Assembly (NCBI RefSeq): GCF_036174265.1
Contig: NZ_CP108055.1
Span: forward strand, 186,001-250,000
Direction: 5' to 3'
Source: Streptomyces sp. NBC_00285
Lineage (GTDB): Bacteria > Actinomycetota > Actinomycetes > Streptomycetales > Streptomycetaceae
DNA length: 64,000 nt
The translations under genes and the position numbers were made by a program. Under the pieces are notes generated by a model. That model worked only from the letters and a program-made list of their open reading frames with translations. It made no database searches and was not told where the DNA came from. Shown piece by piece: positions 43,730-52,665 of this stretch; position 1 is the first letter of the stretch; each line of letters begins with the position of its first letter.

Positions 43730-43984
43730 CAGCGACTCAGCGCACCTGCGGTGCGCGCCGGGGCGTGGCAAAACCCAGGGCGCGCTGGAGGTCCTTCTGT
43801 CTGCTCTGACGGCCGTCTGCACGGGTGCAGCCTGCCGTCACCGTTCCGTCACAGATAGTCGCCGTACGGAACCCTGCCGCTCTCCCGCCCTGTCTGCACT
43901 CACGTACCACCACGACCACGCGTACCGCGGGGCAACAACCGACGACCGAAACCCGCGGACGCGACGACTCAGGGGGACTACAGC

Positions 43985-44554
43985 ATGCGGCACAGCAACA
44001 GCATTCACAGGGCGGCTCTGGCGACGACGGCGCTCACGGCCGTCGCGGCGGCGGTGACCGGCATCCTGCCCGGCACCGCCATGGCGGCGAGCACCACCAC
44101 CTCCACCCCGCCGCCCGCCTGCCCCGCCTCCGCCCTCCAGGTCAGCGCCCGGCAGGCCACCCACCCGCCCGTCGGGACCGGGACCGGAGCGGCGGTCGTG
44201 CAGTTCACCAACGCCTCCCGGAAGACGTGCATCCTGAAGGGCCACCCGACAGTCGCGGGCGCCAGCAACGGCTCCCCCGCCCACAACACCCCGCTCAAGG
44301 TCACCCCCACCGGCAGGGCGGCCACCGTGACGGTCCGACCGCACGGCAAGGCCTGGGTGAAGCTGACCTTCGTCCAGGTCCAGGGGGAGGGCGACGGCTA
44401 CTGCGTATCGGGCAAGACCCCGAAGGCGTATCCGACGATGGTCATCGGGCTGCCGCACTCCGGAAAGCACCAGGTCGCCCTGAACGACGGGGTGTGGGCC
44501 GAGTGCGACAACAAGGTGACCGTCACCCCAGTCTCGGCGGTCAAGCCTTCCTGA
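43985..44554 (+). CDS. secreted DUF4232 protein
   Basis: A 189-aa protein. Signal peptide to about residue 34 (ending TAMAAS), then a Thr/Pro linker and the DUF4232 domain: CPASALQVSARQATHP, VVQFTNASRKTCILKGHPTV, AWVKLTFVQVQGEGDGYCV, WAECDNKVTVTPV. Four conserved Cys probably form two disulfides. DUF4232 proteins are common small Streptomyces exoproteins of unknown role. AGGGGGA lies upstream of ATG. The gene sits alone between two long inverted repeats. Confidence 0.85.
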   Translation: MRHSNSIHRAALATTALTAVAAAVTGILPGTAMAASTTTSTPPPACPASALQVSARQATHPPVGTGTGAAVVQFTNASRKTCILKGHPTVAGASNGSPAHNTPLKVTPTGRAATVTVRPHGKAWVKLTFVQVQGEGDGYCVSGKTPKAYPTMVIGLPHSGKHQVALNDGVWAECDNKVTVTPVSAVKPS

Positions 44555-44602
44555 CCCCACCGTCCCCACAAAACGAGCAGCCTGCACGACGATCGCAACG
44601 CT

Positions 44603-44646
44603 CCGACCTGCACGTTTACGGGACACTGCACATAAGTGCAGGTCGG
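44603..44646. terminator. hairpin after the DUF4232 gene
   Basis: CCGACCTGCAC and GTGCAGGTCGG make a perfect 11-bp stem with a 22-base loop, 48 bp past the stop. It overlaps the tip of the right inverted-repeat arm, so it may be part of the transposon-like end rather than only a terminator. Confidence 0.5.
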
Positions 44647-44713
44647 CGATCACACTCCGATGACACAAACTCGTGTCCGTCAAAGTCCGATGGCAAACGG
44701 TCAAGATCCAGTG
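44640..44713 (-). repeat. right arm of the long inverted repeat
   Basis: The reverse complement reads TGGATCTTG-ACCG, TTTGCCATCGGACTTTGACG and GAGTTTGTGTCATCGG, matching 43648-43729. The enclosed segment is about 0.9 kb. Confidence 0.8.
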
Positions 44714-44867
44714 GCACAGGACATGGCGGTCAGGCTCGTGCGAGGCGCCCGGCGGTGTCCCGTCTTCGGTGATCGGGCCCCGATCTCGATTGATCTGGTC
44801 CGCTTCACTCGCCGTCTCAGTTGATCTGGTCCGTCCTGGCTCTGCTGCACGGTGGCGTCGCCCCCTA

Positions 44868-45122
44868 TTACTGGCTGTCGACGTGCCGTGCTCGGAGCCA
44901 TGCTGTCTCGAACTCGTCCGGGTGGATTTCCTTGTCCGCCCACTCAGGGTCAAAGAGGTCCACAACGGGCGGATTGAACGTCCAGTCGTTGGGACCGCTC
45001 TTGAGCGCGGTCCCGTCGGCGGCGAGCTCTACCTGACGCAATCTGCGGCCGTCGGAGCCGACCTCCATGAAGTAGGTCGCGGGTTCATCGCCGTCGCCAT
45101 CCCAGCGGCGCCGAAGGTGCAC
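44868..45122 (-). CDS. DUF6881-like small protein, possibly N-truncated
   Basis: An 84-aa protein from GTG at 45122. The pattern HLRRRWDGDGDEPATYFMEV, GSDGRRLRQVELAADG and DEFETAWLRAR resembles small domains of the DUF6881 type (short beta-sheet with a C-terminal helix), sometimes found next to toxins as immunity-like proteins. There is no ribosome site upstream, and the N-terminus is a little short. Confidence 0.5.
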   Translation of the reverse strand: MHLRRRWDGDGDEPATYFMEVGSDGRRLRQVELAADGTALKSGPNDWTFNPPVVDLFDPEWADKEIHPDEFETAWLRARHVDSQ

Positions 45123-45397
45123 GATGCGCCGGTCCGCAAGCGCGCCGAAACCGGGGCGGCCGCATCGAGACGGGACAGGCGGCGGCGACGAAGGTGTTGT
45201 GCGCGGCCCGGGCGAGGCTGGCGCGCCGGACGCGGGCGGCGAGTTTCAGGACGTGCGGGTAGCCGGTCGCAAATGGCCGATCTGTTGGGCGCTGTTGCAG
45301 AAGCCAGCCTTGACCGGCGCTGTCGGGGCCCATTCGTGTGGCCGGCTAGAGCCGGGCGATCGGGTTATGGGCAGTCGAAAGTACCCATAACCCTCGT

Positions 45398-46009
45398 ATG
45401 GATGCAGCGGTGGTGGGGGTGCTCGGGACTGTCGTCGGATCCTTGGGAGCGCTTGGGGGTGGGTGGATATCAGTTCGCGGTCAAAGACAGCATCAGCGCG
45501 AGCAGCTCGAGGAGGAGCGATACAGGTGGCTGCACGACGTGCGTGTCGAGGCCTATTCGGCCTATGTGTCCGCTGTCCGCGTGCTCAACGGACAGCTATG
45601 GAAACTCTTCGATGAGCTGACCGCCCCGGAGGGCTCCCCCGCGGTGTGGAAGGACTGCCTGTTCGAGATGCATCAGTGCTGGGTGGGTCTCAGCGCCACG
45701 GCGTCACGGGTGAGCATGATCGGTCCGACTGCGGTGGCCACTGAAGCAGAACTGCTGCATCACGCCATGCGGGAATGGCACGTTCTCTGTTCCGAGTGGG
45801 CACGCACTGCGATCCGTGTCGGCTGCCCGCCTCAAGAGGATCAGGAAACTCGGTTCCGCGAGGCAGCCGATGCGAAGCGGATCCGTATCGCCTCTTTCAG
45901 GAAGCCGCTCGTCAGGCGCTACGCACCGACGCCTGACGTGACGAACGGGGCGCTGGGAGCAACCCGACGAGTACTGGCTCACGGACACCAGGACTCTCGC
46001 ATTTCCTGA
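45398..46009 (+). CDS. N-terminally anchored hypothetical protein
   Basis: A 203-aa protein from ATG. Start MDAAVVGVLGTVVGSLGALGG is one transmembrane helix, followed by a charged helical linker (SVRGQRQHQREQLEEERY) and a helical domain (VEAYSAYVSAVRVLNGQLW). The layout matches the 174-aa protein at 21328-21852. The helical region after the anchor may be a coiled coil. Function unknown. Confidence 0.6.
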   Translation: MDAAVVGVLGTVVGSLGALGGGWISVRGQRQHQREQLEEERYRWLHDVRVEAYSAYVSAVRVLNGQLWKLFDELTAPEGSPAVWKDCLFEMHQCWVGLSATASRVSMIGPTAVATEAELLHHAMREWHVLCSEWARTAIRVGCPPQEDQETRFREAADAKRIRIASFRKPLVRRYAPTPDVTNGALGATRRVLAHGHQDSRIS

Positions 46010-46222
46010 GCTTGATCCTTAACCTCCGGCTTGATCAGCAGCGTCCGCAGGGTCGCTCGTTCGGGAGGCATCCGCTGGGGCGGACGCCCGCTCACGACCG
46101 CAGCCTGGCCAACCCCCCTGCACCCGGGGGACGGGCATCGGCGCTGCCATGCTCGCCTCCCGTCCAGGGCTGTAGGCCGCGTACACCGCTTCGGAACGGC
46201 CGAGGACCACCCACGGAGACAC

Positions 46223-47359
46223 TCAGTCGGTCGCGGCATAGGTCCAGAAGTCGCGCATCCACCTGGGGAAGGCAGGACCGGGCAGGCCGCAGGGGGTGAA
46301 GAGGACGGTGACCGTGTCGGTCGACGGGTCGATGTGCGCGGCGGTGCCGGTGCCGCCCACCCATCCGTAGCGGCCGGGGGTGTTCCAGGGCTCCGCGGCG
46401 GTGACGTCGACCGACCCGCCGTAGCCCCACCCCTGGCCCTGGAGGAAGAGGGTGCCCTCGTCGCGCTGGTCCGCGGTGAGGTGATCCGTCGTCATGAGGC
46501 GTACGGACTCCGGGGAGAGGATCGTGCCGCCGCCGGCCAGCAGCATGCGGCCGAAGGCGTGCCAGTCCGCGACCGTGGACACCAGGCCCCCCGCGCCCGA
46601 GGCGAAGGCGGGCGGGGTGGACCAAGCGCCGTTGGCGGCATCGGCGAAGGTGTGGGTGCCGTCAGGGGCTGTCAGGTAGTAGGGGGTGAGGCGGTCGCGC
46701 TCCGATGCCGGTACGGCGAAGGCCGTGTCCTTCATCCCGAGCGGCTCGAAGATCCGCTCGGCCAGGAACTCCGGCAGCCCACGCCCCGAGGCCCGTGCCA
46801 CCAGCACGCCTTGCAGGTCAGAGCTGGCGTTGTACAGGAACGCCTCTCCGGGCTGCCGCAGCAAGGGAATGCCGGCGAGGGCGGCGACCCACTCGTCCGG
46901 ACTCAGCGGCGACCGCGGACCTCCGTTGTACACGGCCACGTCCGCGAACAGGGGTTGAAGGGCGGGCGCGGTGAAGTCGGCTCCGAAGCCCCATCCCGAG
47001 CGGGACGACAGGACGTCTTCCACGGTGAGGGGACGGCTGGCCGGCACCACGTCGTCCAGCTCGCTCGCGGGAGTGCGGACGACCTTCGGGGACGCCAATT
47101 CCGGCAGCCAGTGCGCGATCGGCGCATCCAGGGTGAGCACACCGTCGTCGACGAGCGCCAGTACCGCGGCGGCGGTCACGGGCTTGGTGACCGAGGAGAG
47201 CCGGAACATGGTGTCGGCCCGCATCGGCGCCGATCCTGCGGGCTCCGTCGATCCCACGGCCGTGACCTCTACCTCGCCGGAGCGGTCCACCAGGGCGACC
47301 GCTCCGGGGAAGGCTCCCTCGGCGACGTACTTCTCCAACAGTGCGGTCAGGTGGTTCAT
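46223..47359 (-). CDS. serine hydrolase, beta-lactamase class C/PBP-like
   Basis: A 378-aa protein without a signal peptide. Active-site motif SVTK (Ser56-Lys59) in FRLSSVTKPVTAAAVLALVD; second motif region LYNASSDLQGVLVARASG; third region GWVGGTGTAAHID with the HxG-like turn replaced by GGTG. Typical for the cytosolic esterase/beta-lactamase-fold family rather than resistance enzymes. Start at ATG 47359; the frame continues upstream to 48055 but that part is antisense to the LUD pseudogene. Substrate unknown. Confidence 0.85.
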   Translation of the reverse strand: MNHLTALLEKYVAEGAFPGAVALVDRSGEVEVTAVGSTEPAGSAPMRADTMFRLSSVTKPVTAAAVLALVDDGVLTLDAPIAHWLPELASPKVVRTPASELDDVVPASRPLTVEDVLSSRSGWGFGADFTAPALQPLFADVAVYNGGPRSPLSPDEWVAALAGIPLLRQPGEAFLYNASSDLQGVLVARASGRGLPEFLAERIFEPLGMKDTAFAVPASERDRLTPYYLTAPDGTHTFADAANGAWSTPPAFASGAGGLVSTVADWHAFGRMLLAGGGTILSPESVRLMTTDHLTADQRDEGTLFLQGQGWGYGGSVDVTAAEPWNTPGRYGWVGGTGTAAHIDPSTDTVTVLFTPCGLPGPAFPRWMRDFWTYAATD

Positions 47360-47602
47360 CAGGCTCTGCCTCTCGTGTCGCGGCCGACGGCGGATACGTC
47401 CATAGGACCGTCCGCCGGCCCGAAACTCATCGGCGCAGCCCACACGTCTCCGCTCGCCGTGAACCGCGCCGCGAACATCGGGTGCGCACGGCCAGGCGCG
47501 CCGCCCGCACCGACGAGGTCGTGCGCTCCTCCCGGACCTACCGGTGGGCACCGCGATATCCGCGACGGTGCCTGGCACCCCCTGGTGCGCATGCACCGAG
47601 TG

Positions 47603-48236
47603 ATGAACGGCCGCGAGACCGTCCTGAGCGCGGTTCGGGCAGCCCTGTCCGGTGTTCCCGGCTCCGAGCGCCCCGACGATCTGCCGCGTCCGCGTGGTCG
47701 CCGCGCCGACCACGCGGGAGAGGACGTCGTGGGGCTGTTCGCCGAGCGTGCCGCCGAGTACCGCGTCACAGTGGTCCGTGTTCCGGCAGCCGGTGCCGCC
47801 GGCAGCGACCAGGGGCCGTCCGGGACCAGGCCTTCGGGAAGCCCGGACGGCACCGCCAGGGAACGTGCTCCGGTACGGCTCAGAGCGCTGCCCACGGCTG
47901 CCGCACGTCCCGCCGCTGACCGTCGGACAGCTCGACACGGCGGACGCCGTGGTCACCACGGTCGCCGCGGCCATCGCCGTCACCGGCACCGTGGTCCTCC
48001 ACCACGGCCCGGGCCAGGGACGGCGGGCCCTGACGCTGCTCCCGGACCAGCACATCTGCCTGGTCCGGGCCGATCAGATCACACCCGACGTGCCCGATGC
48101 GCTCCGCCGCCTCGACCCGTCGCGGCCGCTGACACTCATGTCAGGCCCCTCGGCGACCAGCGACATCGAGCTGGAGCGGGTGGAGGGCGTACACGGGCCC
48201 AGGACCCTCGACATCATCGTGCTGGGGGACGCGTAG
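47603..48236 (+). pseudogene. LutC/YkgG-type LUD-domain protein, frameshifted
   Basis: The first frame gives MNGRETVLSAVRAALSGVPG ... AAEYRVTVVRVPA. After an extra base near 47852 the family sequence continues one frame over: NVLRYGSERCPRLPHVPPLT, TADAVVTTVAAAIAVTGTVV, DQHICLVRADQ, SGPSATSDIELERVEGVHGP. LutC acts with LutA and LutB in lactate oxidation; neither partner is in the window. Near fucosidases this is notable because deoxysugar catabolism yields lactate, but the gene looks inactive as written. Confidence 0.75.
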
Positions 48237-48320
48237 CCGCCGGAGCGGACATGACGGTTTCGCAGTGCGGTCAGGTGGCCGCGCTGCGACGCCGTGTGCA
48301 TTTTCCACGCATCGACCGTG

Positions 48321-48335
48321 ATAGATCCGATCTAT
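48321..48335. promoter_or_regulatory. perfect palindrome ATAGAT-CCG-ATCTAT, operator candidate
   Basis: ATAGATCCGATCTAT stands out in a local AT-rich stretch 221 bp upstream of the second fucosidase, beside a TTGACC hexamer at 48343. Such palindromes are typical of GntR- or LacI-type regulator sites. No regulator gene lies next to it. The remaining bases 48237-48555 are non-coding leader. Confidence 0.5.
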
Positions 48336-48555
48336 TCCCGCGTGTTGACCTGATCGGGGGCAGAGCGACGAGGAGATTTCTCAATTCTGTCCCTAGCTCT
48401 AGACAAGACATGGGGGCGCACCGCTTAAATACATCCGATGTCCGAGAAGATGTGGCCTGAGCGGACACGAGCCGCCGTTCCCCGCCGTCCAGGCTGCGTC
48501 ACGGACAAACGACTGTCGGCACGCCCCGTGTTCTTCACCCCTTCTGGAGCCGCAC

Positions 48556-50616
48556 ATGACCTCCGCTCCCCTCAGCAGGCGCTCCCTCATCAAGGCCGCC
48601 GCCCTCGCCGGCGGCACCGTGGCCTTCGGACTGCCGCAGGCCCTGTGGCCCACCGCCGCCGAGGCGTACTCGGTCTCCTCGAAGATGGACTGGTGGTACC
48701 AGGCCCGGTTCGGGATGTTCATCCACTTCGGGTCCTACTCCTACCTCGGCCACGGTGAGTGGGCCTTCAGCTCCGAGAGCTGGTCCAAGGCCAACTACCA
48801 GACCCAGGTGTCCGCGCACTTCAACCCCACCGCGTTCAATGCGGCAACCATCGCCCAACTGGCGGCGGACGCCGGCATGAAGTACCTGGTGATCACTGCC
48901 AAGCACCATGAAGGCTTCGCCATGTGGGACTCCAACGTCCCCAGCTTCACCGACACCACCGGCACGAAGCTGTACAACCTGCACGACTACGCCGGTGTCC
49001 AGGGTGATCTGCTGGCGGCGCTCAAGACCGAGTGCGAGGCACGAGGTGTCAAGTTCGGGCTCTACTACTCGATCCTGGACTGGAACCACCCCTCCCAGAC
49101 CATCCGAAGCGGTCTCACCACGATGGCCTCGCAGGCTGCCCGCACGGATTATATCGCGGACATGAAAGCCCAACTGCAGGAGCTGCTGGACCGCTACGAC
49201 CCGGCGCTCCTGTGGTTCGACGGCGACTGGTTCGGCGAACCCTCCAGCCCCACCCTCCAGGACTGGTGGCTCCGGTCGGACGGTGTCGACCTCTACAACT
49301 GGCTGATCGCCCGCAAGCCCGGACTCGTCGTCAACGAACGGGTCAAGCGGGACCTCGGTCTGGGCGACTACACGGTCGCGGAGTTCGGTGTCCCCAACGC
49401 GCCGCTGGACCGCCAGTGGGAGAGATGCGACACCATGAACGGCGCCTGGGGTTACAACGCGGGCCAAGAGAACTCCTACCGCCCCGTCAGGGATTTCCTT
49501 CAGGAGCTCGTCACCTGCGTCTCACGGGACGGCAACTTCCTGCTGAACATCGGCCCCAAGAGCGACGGCTCGGTCACCGCCGGATCCGTGACCATCCTGC
49601 GCGGCCTGGCCTCCTGGATGGGGACGTACGGCGACAGCGTGCACGGAGCCACGGCAAGCCCCTTCACCACCGACCCCACCTGGGGCAGGGCCACCAAGAA
49701 GGACGGCAAGCTGTTCGCCCACGTCTTCACCTGGCCCGCGGGCGGCGTGCTGCAGATCCCGGCAGTCACCAACACGATCAGCCGCGTCTACCTGATGAAC
49801 AACCCCTCGGCCTCGCTCACCTACACCGTCAGCGGCGGCCAGATCAGCGTCACCGTGCCGGCTACCGCCCCGGACGCCAATGACTCCGTGGTCTGCGTCG
49901 AGGTCAGCGGCATCCCCACGGCCGCCGGCGCAGCCCGGGTAACCGTGTTCCAGGACGTGAGTTACTCCTCGGCGAGCGCCGTCCTGACGCTGGGCAGCTA
50001 CGCCTCTTCCCAGCTGTCGGCCGCGGGGGTGGGGTCCGCGACCATCTCCTCGCTGAGGGTGCCCCAGGGCTACCGGGTGACGGGCTACTCCGGCGACAAC
50101 TTCACCGGCACGGCCTGGACGTTCACCGCGGACAATCCCGACCTGCGGGTGACCGGCAACAACGACGCCATCGTCTCGCTGAAGGTCACCTTCAATCCCG
50201 CCGCGTACTTCCGTCTGATCAACATCACGGACGGTCTGGCCCTTGACAGCGGCGGCAACGTCGCCAGCGGCTCGAACCTCAAGCAGTGGACGCCGATCGA
50301 CAACCCCAACCTCCACTGGCAGGCCGTCGACCTCGGCGACGGCTACTACAGGCTGGTCAACCGCGCCAACGGCATGGTCGCCGACGGCTGGGGCTCGACC
50401 AGCAACGGCGCTCCAGCCCAGCAAGCGGCCTGGAACGGCGGCCCCCACCAGCAGTGGAAGATAACCGACCGCGGCAACGGCCAGTACTCGATCGCCAACC
50501 GCACCACCGGACTCGTCCTCGACGGCGGCGGACAGGTCCCCTCCGGGTCCGTGACCAAGCAGTGGACCTGGGTGACCAACAACAACCTGCTGTGGACGTT
50601 CCAGCCCACCTCCTGA
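48556..50616 (+). CDS. GH29 alpha-L-fucosidase, Tat-exported, with crystallin-like and ricin-type modules
   Basis: A 686-aa protein. Tat signal SRRSLIKAAALAGGTVAFGL (7-26). GH29 barrel about 40-385: YQARFGMFIHFGSYSYLG, LVITAKHHEGFAMWDS, nucleophile Asp in LLWFDGDWFG, DGNFLLNIGPKSDG. A beta-gamma-crystallin-like unit (about 455-545: VTVFQDVSYSSASAVL, GDNFTGTAWTF) and a ricin-B/CBM13 lectin domain (about 548-686, with repeated QW motifs) follow. It releases L-fucose from plant or mucin-type glycans outside the cell. Intact, unlike the first fucosidase. Confidence 0.92.
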   Translation: MTSAPLSRRSLIKAAALAGGTVAFGLPQALWPTAAEAYSVSSKMDWWYQARFGMFIHFGSYSYLGHGEWAFSSESWSKANYQTQVSAHFNPTAFNAATIAQLAADAGMKYLVITAKHHEGFAMWDSNVPSFTDTTGTKLYNLHDYAGVQGDLLAALKTECEARGVKFGLYYSILDWNHPSQTIRSGLTTMASQAARTDYIADMKAQLQELLDRYDPALLWFDGDWFGEPSSPTLQDWWLRSDGVDLYNWLIARKPGLVVNERVKRDLGLGDYTVAEFGVPNAPLDRQWERCDTMNGAWGYNAGQENSYRPVRDFLQELVTCVSRDGNFLLNIGPKSDGSVTAGSVTILRGLASWMGTYGDSVHGATASPFTTDPTWGRATKKDGKLFAHVFTWPAGGVLQIPAVTNTISRVYLMNNPSASLTYTVSGGQISVTVPATAPDANDSVVCVEVSGIPTAAGAARVTVFQDVSYSSASAVLTLGSYASSQLSAAGVGSATISSLRVPQGYRVTGYSGDNFTGTAWTFTADNPDLRVTGNNDAIVSLKVTFNPAAYFRLINITDGLALDSGGNVASGSNLKQWTPIDNPNLHWQAVDLGDGYYRLVNRANGMVADGWGSTSNGAPAQQAAWNGGPHQQWKITDRGNGQYSIANRTTGLVLDGGGQVPSGSVTKQWTWVTNNNLLWTFQPTS

Positions 50617-50652
50617 CCACCCGTCACGGCCCCGCCGCCTGTACCTCTTCCC

Positions 50653-50697
50653 GGGCCACAGCGCCACGACATGCCTCCTGCGTGGCCGCTGTGGGCC
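50653..50697 (+). terminator. hairpin after the second fucosidase
   Basis: GGGCCACAGCG-CCACG pairs with CGTGGCCGCTGTGGGCC across a 12-base loop (one bulge), 36 bp past the stop. Likely transcription end of the fucosidase. Confidence 0.65.
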
Positions 50698-50712
50698 GGG
50701 GCCCCTCCGACC

Positions 50713-50787
50713 CGCACGTCCCCACGAAGAAGACGCGCACGTCCCCACGCGGAAGAGCCGCACGTCCCACCCAGCAAAGGGCCGCAC
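50713..50787 (+). repeat. 23-bp-period direct repeats in the leader of the lectin-esterase gene
   Basis: CGCACGTCCCCACG starts at 50713 and 50736; a shorter variant CGCACGTCCCACCC starts at 50759 and a trace CGCACA at 50783. The array ends at the ATG. No usual ribosome site is clear here, so the repeats may influence translation. Confidence 0.7.
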
Positions 50788-52428
50788 ATGCACACCTCCC
50801 GAAGACTCGCCGCCAGACTCACGGCCACGGCATCCGCCACCTGTCTGGCCGCTGTCGGACTCACCCTCGCCCCGGCGGCAGACGCCTCGGCCGCGGGCGC
50901 GCCGCAGGGCGGCCACGTCTACGCGCTGACAGCGGCCAACAGCGGCAAGAACGCCGCCGTGCTGTCGAACTCCCTGGCCAACGCAGCGGCGGTCGTGCAG
51001 AAGACCGCCTCCGGCAGCCCCGGCCAGCTGTGGGAGGCGGTCGACCACGGCGACGGCACCTTCTCGCTGGTCAACCTCAACAGCGGCAAGTGCATGGACG
51101 TCCAGAACGGCTCCACGACCGCGGGTGCCCCGATCATCCAATGGACCTGCACCGGCTCCAGCAACCAGAGCTGGACCTTCAGCGGCTCGGCGATCGTCTC
51201 CGCCCGCAGCGGCCTGTGCCTGGACGTCTCCGACAACTCCACCGCGGAGGACCACGCGATCATCCAGTGGACCTGCAAGAACACGACCAACCAGCAGTGG
51301 AGCCTGACCGAGCGCCCGCGCTCCGCCACCTGGGGCCCGGCCATGGTCAGCGGCGGCCAGACCTTCACCCAGCAGACCATCCGGATGGTCGTCCACAACA
51401 ACACCTCCGGCGCGGGGCTGCGCATCCGGCTGTCCAACCTCCGCAGCACGACCGCCCTCTCGGTAGGCGCCGTCACGGTGGCCGCCCAGTCCAGCGGCGC
51501 CACCCCGGTCGCGGGCACCACACACACCGTCACCTTCGGCCGTTCGGCCACGCCCACCATCCCCGCCGGGCAGGAAATGACCAGCGACGTCATCCCGATG
51601 CAGGTCGTCGCGGAGCAGAACCTGCTGGTGAGCGTCTACCTCCCGGGCACCACCGGCGCCTCGACCTACCACAACGACGCCCACCAGACCTCCTACCTGT
51701 CCGCCGCGGGCACCGGCAACCACGCGGCCGAGGAGGCCGCGACGAACTTCACCACCACCACAGCCCGCTGGTTCTACGTCGCCGGACTCGACGTCGTGTC
51801 ACCCACGGCCAAGGGAACCGTCGCTGCCATCGGCGACTCCATCACCGACGGCTCCAGTGCCACCGACAACGCCAACCAGCGCTGGCCCGACTACCTCGCC
51901 CGGCGGCTGCAGGCCCAGACCGGCGGCCAGCGCCTCGGCGTGGTCGACGCGGGCATCGGCGGCAACCGCGTGGTCACCGACAGCCCGACAGCGCAGCAGG
52001 GCATCGCGGCCGTGACCCGGTTCTCCCACGACGTCCTGACCCAGCCGGGCGTGAAGGACGTCATCCTGCTGGAGGGCATCAACGACATCAACAACACCGC
52101 CATCCCCACCACCGCCGACCAGATCATCGCCGGCTACCAGACCATGATCGACCAGGCGCACACGGCCGGTGTCCGAATCATCGGCGGGACCATCCTGCCG
52201 AACTCCACGCAGACCGCAGCCAAGGCCGCCATCCGCGCCCAGGTCAACGACTGGATCCGCACCAGCGGCGCCTTCGACGCGGTGATCGACTTCGACGCGG
52301 CGCTCCGGGACCCGGCCAACCCGGCGCGATTGCTCCCCGCCTACGACAGCGGCGACCATCTGCACCCCAACAGCGCAGGCATGCAGGCCATGGCCAACAC
52401 GGTGAACCTCTCGCTGCTCACCTCCTGA
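50788..52428 (+). CDS. secreted SGNH hydrolase with N-terminal ricin-type lectin domain
   Basis: A 546-aa protein; signal peptide 1-37 (RRLAARL, then hydrophobic, ending ADASA). Ricin/CBM13 domain about 45-180 with QLWEAVDHGDGTFSLVNLNS, IIQWTCTGSSNQSWTF and IIQWTCKNTTNQQWSL. A beta-sandwich segment leads to the SGNH domain: AAIGDSITDGSS (Ser nucleophile), GIGGNRVV, LLEGINDINN, DSGDHLHPNSAGM. Related to the esterase at 37790 in its catalytic half, with the lectin added. Probably an acetyl esterase acting on the same polymer as the neighbouring fucosidase. Confidence 0.9.
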   Translation: MHTSRRLAARLTATASATCLAAVGLTLAPAADASAAGAPQGGHVYALTAANSGKNAAVLSNSLANAAAVVQKTASGSPGQLWEAVDHGDGTFSLVNLNSGKCMDVQNGSTTAGAPIIQWTCTGSSNQSWTFSGSAIVSARSGLCLDVSDNSTAEDHAIIQWTCKNTTNQQWSLTERPRSATWGPAMVSGGQTFTQQTIRMVVHNNTSGAGLRIRLSNLRSTTALSVGAVTVAAQSSGATPVAGTTHTVTFGRSATPTIPAGQEMTSDVIPMQVVAEQNLLVSVYLPGTTGASTYHNDAHQTSYLSAAGTGNHAAEEAATNFTTTTARWFYVAGLDVVSPTAKGTVAAIGDSITDGSSATDNANQRWPDYLARRLQAQTGGQRLGVVDAGIGGNRVVTDSPTAQQGIAAVTRFSHDVLTQPGVKDVILLEGINDINNTAIPTTADQIIAGYQTMIDQAHTAGVRIIGGTILPNSTQTAAKAAIRAQVNDWIRTSGAFDAVIDFDAALRDPANPARLLPAYDSGDHLHPNSAGMQAMANTVNLSLLTS

Positions 52429-52454
52429 GCGGTGCCCACCTCCCGGACGGCGTA

Positions 52455-52500
52455 GTTCCGTTCGGCGCCCCCTCTCCGCGTACGGGGCACCGGACGGAAC
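52455..52500 (+). terminator. hairpin after the lectin-esterase
   Basis: GTTCCGTTCGGCGCCCC and its near-complement (two mismatches in 17) with a 12-base loop, 26 bp past the stop codon. Confidence 0.7.
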
Positions 52501-52528
52501 GGCCCGTCATCCGTGCGCCTGCGGGCAG

Positions 52529-52665
52529 CTGCTGCCGACGATGACGGCCAAGGCATACCGGCTCCTCAAGGCCATCATGGAGACCGCCGTGGACAACGAG
52601 CTGATCACACACAAATCCTTGCCGCATCAAGGTGCTGGTAGGAAAAGGCGGCTGAGCACGGCGAC
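52529..52665 (+). pseudogene. tyrosine integrase, internal fragment
   Basis: Reads TAKAYRLLKAIMETAVDNEL, followed by IT and, after a one-base shift, NPCRIK-x-LV. This is the core-binding-domain helix and start of the catalytic domain of Streptomyces phage-type integrases (usual text AYRLLKAI-x-x-TAV-x-x-x-LI-x-x-NPCRIKGAG). Only about 45 codons remain before helicase-associated-domain DNA begins. Confidence 0.6.

Noticed and set aside
45136..45333. Minus-strand frame reading LQQRPTDRPFATGYPHVL
   Set aside because: No ribosome site or recognised domain, and the rest is Arg/Ala low complexity.
49522..51723. A 733-codon minus-strand open frame
   Set aside because: Antisense to the second fucosidase and the lectin-esterase, both of which have signal peptides and family motifs on the plus strand.
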